DNA from: HRBIN16 sp049969495
GTDB taxonomy: Bacteria; Armatimonadota; HRBIN16
Reading direction: 5' to 3'
NCBI GenBank assembly: GCA_049969495.1
Contig: JBMFOT010000063.1
Location: 1-19,162 of the forward strand
Length of the DNA: 19,162 nt
Part shown: one piece after another, positions 13,626 to 19,162 of the stretch
Layout of the letters: the number at the start of each line of letters is the position of its first letter
Position numbering within the stretch: position 1 is the stretch's first letter
Notes under the pieces: model-generated
Seen by the model: only the letters and a program-made list of their open reading frames with translations
What the model was told of the DNA's origin: nothing
Database searches by the model: none
Program-made: the position numbers and the translations under genes

Positions 13626-14408
13626 ATGGGTATGAGCATCTGGACGGATACGCATTGTCATCTAAACCACCCGGATTTCGCCTCCGATGCAGCGCAGGTC
13701 TGGAACCGCGCGCGGGAGGTAGGTGTACTGCACGCTATCGTCGTCGGATACGACCTCGCCAGCAGTGAGTCCGCCTTGCAGGTTGCTGCGCAGTTCGAAG
13801 GCTGCTGGGCGTCGGTCGGTATCCACCCGCACGATGCGTTACAGTGCGACGAGAACGCCCTGCGCGGTTTACAACGGATGGCTTCGCAGCCCCGTGTGGT
13901 CGCCATCGGTGAAATCGGTCTGGATTATTATCGGAATCTTTCGCCTGAAGAGATACAACGGCAGGCGTTCGAGGCCCAACTTCGTCTGGCTTTACAGTTG
14001 CAGCTACCCGTCATCATTCACTGTCGCGACGCATACGATGACCTGCTGGACATTCTCTCACTCTATTCCCTGCGCGGGGTACTGCACTGTTTCAGCGGCG
14101 ACCTGCATCACGCGCGACGCGCGGTGGAGATGGGCTGGTATCTGGGTATTGGAGGTGTCGTGACCTTCAAGAACGCCCATACCTTGCGCGAGGTGGTACA
14201 GCAAACACCAGTGGAAAATCTGCTTCTGGAAACGGATGCCCCCTATCTTGCGCCGATGCCTTATCGTGGCAAGCGCAACGAACCCGCCTACATTCCGCTG
14301 ATTGCTCAAACGGTTGCCTTGCTGAAGAGCCTCCCCCTCGAGGAGCTGGCGATGGCGACCACGCAAAACATGTATCGCCTGTTTTCTTTGAACGAGCGAT
14401 ACCAGTGA
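13626..14408 (+). CDS. TatD-family metal-dependent nuclease
   Basis: 260 residues, the length of E. coli TatD. It is a TIM-barrel, divalent-metal DNase/hydrolase. Seen: TDTHCHL (7-13) with His10 and His12; GIHPHDA (65-71); GEIGLDYY (95-102) with Glu96; PVIIHCRDAYDD (128-139) with His132; HCFSGD (154-159) with His154; and LLLETDAPYLAP (199-210) with Asp204, plus PYRGKRNEP. These are the full metal-site set. Family roles include 3'-5' exonuclease action in DNA repair and quality control. The start is ATG 13626 or ATG 13632; neither has a clear Shine-Dalgarno. Longer reading from TTG 13596 adds glycine-rich non-family sequence. It is convergent with ilvD. Confidence 0.9.
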   Translation: MGMSIWTDTHCHLNHPDFASDAAQVWNRAREVGVLHAIVVGYDLASSESALQVAAQFEGCWASVGIHPHDALQCDENALRGLQRMASQPRVVAIGEIGLDYYRNLSPEEIQRQAFEAQLRLALQLQLPVIIHCRDAYDDLLDILSLYSLRGVLHCFSGDLHHARRAVEMGWYLGIGGVVTFKNAHTLREVVQQTPVENLLLETDAPYLAPMPYRGKRNEPAYIPLIAQTVALLKSLPLEELAMATTQNMYRLFSLNERYQ

Positions 14409-14440
14409 TATTATCGGTTTTGTGAGGCGATTTTCAGGTA

Positions 14441-14464
14441 GGGGCAGACCCCTGTGTCTGCCCC
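14441..14464. repeat. GGGGCAGAC hairpin between convergent tatD and ilvD
   Basis: Perfect 9-bp stem GGGGCAGAC-CCCTGT-GTCTGCCCC, with TGTGTCTG repeated again just after. It is of the kind of short hairpin repeat scattered between genes in many bacteria; only one copy is visible here. Its position suggests it can act as a bidirectional terminator for the genes that converge on it. Confidence 0.6.
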
Positions 14465-14492
14465 TGTGTCTGCTACGGGTGGTAGGGGAATG

Positions 14493-16178
14493 TCACGGTA
14501 TCCTCAACACCGCGCCGGTGCTCGCGCTGGTTGCCATCGCAGCGTAACGGCGCAACCAGCCCTCAGGTATCTCCCGCTTCAGCGGTTTCCATCCCTGCCG
14601 ACGGCGGTTCAGCTCCTCGTCGCTCAGCTTGACCTCCAGGCGACCTTCGGGGATGTTGATGGAAATGACATCGCCCGGCTGGAGCAAGCCGATGGGTCCA
14701 CCTTCTGCCGCCTCCGGCGAGACGTGTCCGATACACGCCCCGCGCGTGCCCCCCGAGAAACGTCCATCGGTAATCAACGCCACCTTATCACCCAGTCCCT
14801 GTCCCATGATGTAGCTGGTAGGCGCAAGCATTTCCTGCATCCCAGGACCGCCTTTGGGACCCTCGTAACGGATGACCACCACATCGCCCGACTTCACCTT
14901 GCCGTTCAGAATGCCTTCGCACGCCTCTTCCTGGCTCTCAAAGATAACGGCGGGTCCCTCGAACACCAGCATCTTCGGGTCGACACCGGCGGTTTTCACC
15001 ACCGCTCCTTCCGGCGCGAGGTTGCCAAACAGCACCGTCAGCCCGCCGCTCTGCGAATACGCCTTCTCGATGGGGCGGATGCATTCGGGGTCCAGGATAC
15101 GCGCATCGGCGATGTTCTCGCCCAGCGTTTTGCCCGTCACCGTCAGGCAGTCCAGATGCAGCAGCCCATCCACCCGCGTCAGTTCCTTCAGGATCGCGCT
15201 GATGCCTCCTGCTCTGTCCACGTCCTCGATGTGGTAGTGGCTGCTGGGCGCGACCTTGCAGATGTTGGGCGTGCGCTTGGAGAGCTCGTTGATGCGGTTC
15301 AGGTCGTAATCGATACCCGCCTCGTGCGCAATTGCCAGCGTGTGCAGCAGGGTGTTGGTGGAGCCGCCCATCGCCATGTCCAGCACGAAGGCGTTGTCGA
15401 CGCTTTCGCGCGTCACGATGTCACGAGGCTTGATGTCGCGCCGGATCAGCTCCATCAGTGCAAACGCCGCCTTGCGGAACAGCTCCACCCGCGCGGGATT
15501 GAGGTTGTCCTTTGTGCCTGCCAGAATAGTTCCGTTGCCGGGCAGCGCCATGCCCAACGCCTCGCACAGGCAGTTCATCGAGTTGGCGGTAAACATGCCT
15601 GAACAGGAACCGCAGGTCGGACACCCGAAATCCTCCAGCACCTTCAGCTGGCGGTCGTCGATCTGCCCCGCTTTGTATGCGCCCACGCCCTCGAAGACCG
15701 AAATGAGGTCTACTACCCTGCCGTCGGGCGTCTTGCCCGCCGCCATCGGTCCACCCGAAACGAACACGGTGGGGATGTTCACGCGCATCGCCGCCATCAA
15801 CATACCAGGCACAATCTTGTCGCAGTTGGGGATGCAAATCATGCCGTCGAAGCAGTGTGCCCGTACCATCGTCTCCACCGCATCCGCAATCAGCTCGCGG
15901 CTGGGCAGGGAATACTTCATGCCCGCATGCCCCATCGCGATGCCGTCGTCTACTCCGATGGTATTGAACTCGAAGGGCACACCGCCCGCCTCGCGTATCG
16001 CCTGCTTGACGATTTCGCCCACCTTATTCAGGTGTACGTGCCCGGGCACAATCTCCACGAACGAGTTGCACACGGCGATAAAGGGCTTGTCCATATCCTC
16101 GTCGCGCACACCGGTCGCCTTCAACAGCGAGCGATGCGGCGCACGCTCGAAGCCTTTTTTGATGACGTCACTGCGCAT
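14493..16178 (-). CDS. ilvD: Dihydroxy-acid dehydratase
   Basis: 561 residues, normal for IlvD. It dehydrates 2,3-dihydroxy-isovalerate and its methylvalerate homologue to the keto acids of valine, leucine and isoleucine synthesis. Seen: CNSFVEIVPGHVHL (37-50), CIPNCDKIVPGML (115-127), SGGPMAAGKTPDG (141-153), CPTCGSCSGMFTANSMNCLCEALGM from 186, and GRFSGGTRG near the C-terminus. Cys119 and Cys192 align with two Fe-S ligands. The third cysteine of the [2Fe-2S] type would be at position 46, which is glycine (VPGH), so an oxygen-labile [4Fe-4S] E. coli-type cluster is inferred. The start ATG 16178 has GAGGTGA upstream. It stands alone, divergent from the glycosidase, without other ilv genes. 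Confidence 0.96.
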   Translation of the reverse strand: MRSDVIKKGFERAPHRSLLKATGVRDEDMDKPFIAVCNSFVEIVPGHVHLNKVGEIVKQAIREAGGVPFEFNTIGVDDGIAMGHAGMKYSLPSRELIADAVETMVRAHCFDGMICIPNCDKIVPGMLMAAMRVNIPTVFVSGGPMAAGKTPDGRVVDLISVFEGVGAYKAGQIDDRQLKVLEDFGCPTCGSCSGMFTANSMNCLCEALGMALPGNGTILAGTKDNLNPARVELFRKAAFALMELIRRDIKPRDIVTRESVDNAFVLDMAMGGSTNTLLHTLAIAHEAGIDYDLNRINELSKRTPNICKVAPSSHYHIEDVDRAGGISAILKELTRVDGLLHLDCLTVTGKTLGENIADARILDPECIRPIEKAYSQSGGLTVLFGNLAPEGAVVKTAGVDPKMLVFEGPAVIFESQEEACEGILNGKVKSGDVVVIRYEGPKGGPGMQEMLAPTSYIMGQGLGDKVALITDGRFSGGTRGACIGHVSPEAAEGGPIGLLQPGDVISINIPEGRLEVKLSDEELNRRRQGWKPLKREIPEGWLRRYAAMATSASTGAVLRIP

Positions 16179-16345
16179 CAGGTCACCTCGTGGCTCTCAG
16201 GGTTGGTACAGATACTCGCCAAAGTGTTTGTTTCTTTGCTTCGCCGCATCCAGACGCTTCTCCTGCTTGTGTAGGAACGAATAGCAAGCCCGCCGAACCA
16301 TTGAAACGATTAAGTAACACCATTGCATAGACAAGGAGGCGTACT

Positions 16346-19009
16346 GTGGGTAGAAAAAGCTCTGTGTTGCTCCTGCTACTGGTGGCAGTGGTAGGCTGCT
16401 ACGCGCAGTCCCCTGCTCCACGCCAGCCTGCCCGGCCGGAGCTGATATGGGTGTGGTGGGAAGGCGAGAAACCCTCGGCGACCAATTTTCCCGAAAGGCA
16501 CCCCTTTGAGCCTGCCAATCCGCAAGAGGCGAGCGTATTATCCGAAGGCAGGTGGATTGGCGCGGACGGCAACTATGGCGGTAAAACGCTGTTTCTGGAA
16601 TACGACGTGAAAGTGCCGCAAACCGGCAACTATTTCTTCTTTGCCCGCAAGTTCTGGAAGCATGGTCCGTTCCGCTGGCGGTTCGACGATGGCGGGTGGC
16701 AGATTTGCGACCGGGATGTATCGCTGCTGGATGAAGCCCCCCTGCGACCGCTGCTGGTGGCGAACTGGGTATCGCTGGGACAGGTACGGCTCAGTGCGGG
16801 CACGCATCGCCTGCGTATCGAGGTGCTGCAAAACGAAGGGGCGGTCTGTTTCGACGCCTTCCTACTCACGAGCCGCTACATTGTGCCGCGCGGTAAACTG
16901 AAGCCAAATGAAAGGTACAACCTGGCAATGGACGGATGGTTTGCTTTTGAACCCACACCCGACACCTTTCAACCCTCTCCGATAGACCTGCGCTTCTTGA
17001 ACGAGAAGGTTGCTGGGGAGAACGGCTGGATTATGGTGAGAAACGGGCAGTTCATCCATAGCAAAACGGGCAAGCCAGTGCGCTTCTGGGCAGTGAACGC
17101 CGGTCCCGATATCATCCGAATGGACAAGGCGTCGGTAGACTATCTCGCGCGCCATCTGGCAAAGTACGGCGTGAACATGGTGCGGATGCATGGTGGTATC
17201 TGGGGCAACGACTATACCAAGGTAGACCATGAGTATCTGGACAGGTATTTCTACTTCATCGCTGCGATGAAGCGCGAGGGAATCTACGTCACCTTGTCCA
17301 TCTACTTCCCCCTCTGGTTGCGTTTCACACCTCAAGACGGCTACGGAGACTACAACAACCAGCATCCTTTCGCGATGCCTTTCTTCAACAAGCGGTTTCA
17401 GGAGATTTACAAAGGCTGGTGGCGCGAGCTGATGACCACGCGCAATCCGTATACGGGTGTCGCTCTCAAAGATGAACCGGCGGTGGCAATGGTGGAGCTG
17501 ATGAACGAGGATTCCTACTTCTTCTGGACATTCACGCCGTACCAGAACATCCCCGCCCAGCAGATGGAGCTTCTGGAGAAGGAGTTTGGCAGCTGGCTGA
17601 AGGCGAAGTACGGTTCGCTGGGGGCAGCGTTTGCCGCGTGGGGTGGTGACCGTATCCGTGGCGATGAAGAAGCCGCCGGGCGCGCCGGTTTCATGGGCTT
17701 GTGGGAGATGTTCAGCCAGCGCAACAAACGTGCTCAGGATACCGCCGAGTTCCTCGCCAGACACCAGCGTGACTGGTTCGCCCGGATGCGTGATTATGTG
17801 AAGAACGAGCTGGGCTACAAAGGGCTGGTGCAGGCATCGAACTGGATTACCGCCAACGCCCAGATCCTAGGGCCGCTGGACAAGTGGAGTAATGCGGTGT
17901 GCGACTATATGGATCGCCACGGCTACTTTGGCGGACCGCACGAAGGTGAACGTGCGGGATGGTCGCTGAATGTCGGCGACCTGTATGATGACGCCTGCGC
18001 CCTTACCGAAGTGGCGAAGGGGTCCTTGCCCCTGATGGACATTATCTACAACGGTTTGCCCTCCATCATCAGTGAGGTGAACTGGACACCGCCCAACCGC
18101 TTTCGCGCCGATTTCCCCTTCCTGTTCGCCACCTATGGGCTACTGCAGGGCACGGATGGCGTGTACTTCTTCGCTCTGTCGGGACCCAGCTGGCAGCAGG
18201 TGTTAAGTAAGTTCTCTATCCAGACGCCGGTGGTGATGGGACAGTTTCCTGCCGATGCGCTCGTCTATCGGCTGGGGCTGGTGCAGGAAAGCCAGCCGGT
18301 AGTAGAGGCAAACCTGAAGCTGCAAGACCTTTTTGCCCTCAAAGGCGCGCCTGTCTCGCAACCGATGAATCTGGATGAGTTGCGCTCGCGCGACATCCCC
18401 ACAGGACAGACGGCGCAGGTACGGCAGCTGGAGGCGATAGACCCACTAGCTCACCTGGTGGGTAAGGTACAAATGAACTTCGTGGAACACGATGCGCCAT
18501 CGCGTATCGCCGACCTCTCGCGTTATATTGACCGCGCCGACAGCAAGGTGCGCAGTATCACCGGTGAGCTGCTGTGGGACTACGGGCGTGGGCTGGTGAC
18601 CGTCAATGCGCCGAAGGCAGAGGGAGTGTGCGGCTTCCTACAAAAAGCGGGCACAGTGACCCTGCGGGATGTGACCATCACCTCTTCGATGGACTACGGT
18701 ACCGTGTTGCTGGTGCCGCTGGATGGTCAAACGCTGCGCACCTCGCGCAAGATGCTCTTACAAGTGATGAGCGAAGACACGAATTACGGCTGGAGCGCGC
18801 CCGGAACGGGCAAGCGGGCGATTCAAAATCTGGGCACTGCGCCTATCAACGTGCGCCGCTTCCACGGCACGGTCACCTTCACGCGCCCTGATGCTGCGCA
18901 GTTGAAAGTCACACCACTGGACTGGAACGGCTATCCTGCAGGCAAGTCCACCACGGGCGGCAAAATCAGCCTGCAGCCAACGGTAATGTACTACCTCATT
19001 GAACGTTAG
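16346..19009 (+). CDS. Large secreted glycosidase-like protein (GH-A clan, probable lipoprotein)
   Basis: 887 residues. Seen: signal sequence MGRKSSVLLLLLVAVVGC with lipobox VVGC (Cys18) followed by YAQ, so either a lipid anchor or cleavage after YA is possible. About 60-180 is a beta-rich carbohydrate-binding-like module (LEYDVKVPQTGNYFFFARKF). About 228-600 is a TIM-barrel-like hydrolase: KPVRFWAVNAGPD, GVNMVRMHGGIW (275-286), VELMNED (383-389) with candidate acid/base Glu388, and SIISEVNWTPP with candidate nucleophile Glu577. The C-terminal beta modules (to 887) are unassigned. It resembles the cellulase-like proteins common in Armatimonadota and Planctomycetes. Substrate is unknown. Start is GTG 16346, with AAGGAGG 6 bases upstream. 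Confidence 0.78.
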   Translation: MGRKSSVLLLLLVAVVGCYAQSPAPRQPARPELIWVWWEGEKPSATNFPERHPFEPANPQEASVLSEGRWIGADGNYGGKTLFLEYDVKVPQTGNYFFFARKFWKHGPFRWRFDDGGWQICDRDVSLLDEAPLRPLLVANWVSLGQVRLSAGTHRLRIEVLQNEGAVCFDAFLLTSRYIVPRGKLKPNERYNLAMDGWFAFEPTPDTFQPSPIDLRFLNEKVAGENGWIMVRNGQFIHSKTGKPVRFWAVNAGPDIIRMDKASVDYLARHLAKYGVNMVRMHGGIWGNDYTKVDHEYLDRYFYFIAAMKREGIYVTLSIYFPLWLRFTPQDGYGDYNNQHPFAMPFFNKRFQEIYKGWWRELMTTRNPYTGVALKDEPAVAMVELMNEDSYFFWTFTPYQNIPAQQMELLEKEFGSWLKAKYGSLGAAFAAWGGDRIRGDEEAAGRAGFMGLWEMFSQRNKRAQDTAEFLARHQRDWFARMRDYVKNELGYKGLVQASNWITANAQILGPLDKWSNAVCDYMDRHGYFGGPHEGERAGWSLNVGDLYDDACALTEVAKGSLPLMDIIYNGLPSIISEVNWTPPNRFRADFPFLFATYGLLQGTDGVYFFALSGPSWQQVLSKFSIQTPVVMGQFPADALVYRLGLVQESQPVVEANLKLQDLFALKGAPVSQPMNLDELRSRDIPTGQTAQVRQLEAIDPLAHLVGKVQMNFVEHDAPSRIADLSRYIDRADSKVRSITGELLWDYGRGLVTVNAPKAEGVCGFLQKAGTVTLRDVTITSSMDYGTVLLVPLDGQTLRTSRKMLLQVMSEDTNYGWSAPGTGKRAIQNLGTAPINVRRFHGTVTFTRPDAAQLKVTPLDWNGYPAGKSTTGGKISLQPTVMYYLIER

Positions 19010-19137
19010 CCTCGAATGATGCTATCACACGGGCGGAGGTGCAGCGCGATGGCAACGATGCCCCGATCGCTCTCCGCCCGCCCCTGCCCCTGGACAAGAT
19101 CAGTTACGAGCAGTTCCTGCACTGGCTGGATGGATAA
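19003..19137 (+). pseudogene. Probable remnant of a Uma2-like N-terminus
   Basis: A frame without an ATG ends ...LPLDKISYEQFLHWLDG then TAA at 19135-19137. The SYEQFLHWLDG stretch recalls the N-terminus of Uma2 (DUF820) proteins, which usually continue for about 170 residues; here it stops. An ATG at 19049 preceded by GGAGG is in a different frame, as expected if a frameshift broke the gene. The reading is weak: the match is short and from memory. Confidence 0.25.
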
Positions 19138-19162
19138 CCTAACCCCCTTGCCCCCTTCCCTC
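19138..19162. repeat. Start of a C-rich intergenic repeat at the window end
   Basis: CCTAACCCCCTTGCCCCCTTCCC runs off the right edge. It resembles one arm of the GC-rich hairpin repeats described above in composition, but the other arm is outside the window. Confidence 0.35.

Noticed and set aside
14454..15602. 382-codon plus-strand ORF
   Set aside because: It is the antisense shadow of ilvD: high histidine/glutamine/arginine content, no family motif, and the minus strand carries the full IlvD motif set.
16862..17764. 300-codon minus-strand ORF
   Set aside because: Antisense of the glycosidase; low-complexity His/Arg/Val-rich translation without motifs.
1..19162. Selenoprotein genes with in-frame UGA inside the window
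   Set aside because: I checked the ends of the annotated genes for continuation past TGA stops and saw no family-like extension; all recognised proteins are full length without one.
1..19162. CRISPR array, transposase, integrase or phage genes
   Set aside because: No regularly spaced direct repeats and no recombinase motifs were seen on either strand.

Overview
The window reads as chromosomal DNA from a moderately GC-rich, free-living bacterium. Most genes look native, and GC in two hand-sampled lines was about 65% for a core gene and about 51% for a likely import. A candidate lipobox on the large secreted glycosidase-like protein points to a lipoprotein-bearing cell. The gene mix (DUF4058 end, DprE1/DprE2-like pair, Rex, OGG1-type glycosylase, ARPP-1 protein, big secreted glycosidase, C-rich intergenic hairpin repeats) would suit Armatimonadota or a similar poorly cultured phylum. 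That placement is inference; no ribosomal or marker gene is present to settle it.

Layout. 1-160 (+): end of a DUF4058-type protein. 255-2362 (+): a FAD oxidase and a short-chain reductase overlapping by 4 bases, which look like the two-step DprE1/DprE2 epimerase. 2400-6392 (-): four genes in line, rex > OGG1-type 8-oxoguanine glycosylase > ribokinase > M.TaqI-like DNA methyltransferase, with a strong sigma-70-type promoter overlapped by an inverted repeat in front of rex. 6497-6570: first copy of a GC-rich hairpin repeat. 6655-7365 (-): secreted alpha/beta-hydrolase. 7545-8755 (+): NIL-domain protein and ROK sugar kinase. 8760-8859 (+): a selenocysteine tRNA (anticodon TCA), beginning 4 bases after the kinase stop. 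8955-10091 (+): methyltransferase with a probable THUMP-like C-terminus, behind a structured leader. 10224-11234 (+): ARPP-1-domain protein with an extended -10 promoter. 11387-12192 (+): a small unrecognised ORF overlapping a KynB-like cyclase. 12207-12285: second, inverted copy of the hairpin repeat. 12345-13400 (-): GalT. 13626-14408 (+): TatD-family nuclease. 14493-16178 (-): IlvD. 16346-19009 (+): large secreted glycosidase-like protein. 19010-19162: a probable Uma2-like gene scrap and the start of another C-rich repeat.

How it works together. The rex cluster puts an NADH/NAD+ sensor in the same transcript as an oxidative-damage repair enzyme. Ribokinase, ROK kinase, GalT, the esterase and the glycosidase describe carbohydrate use, and the DprE-like pair suggests arabinose-type envelope sugar synthesis. 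The tRNA-Sec implies that the organism makes selenoproteins; selA, selB and selD are not in this window, and no gene here needs an internal UGA. The methyltransferase is very close to M.TaqI (TCGA) but has no restriction enzyme beside it.

No CRISPR array, transposase, integrase or prophage gene was seen. The most notable items are the tRNA-Sec and its setting, the orphan TaqI-type methyltransferase, the DprE1-like enzyme with alanine at the benzothiazinone-cysteine position, and the Rex promoter with its built-in operator-like repeat.
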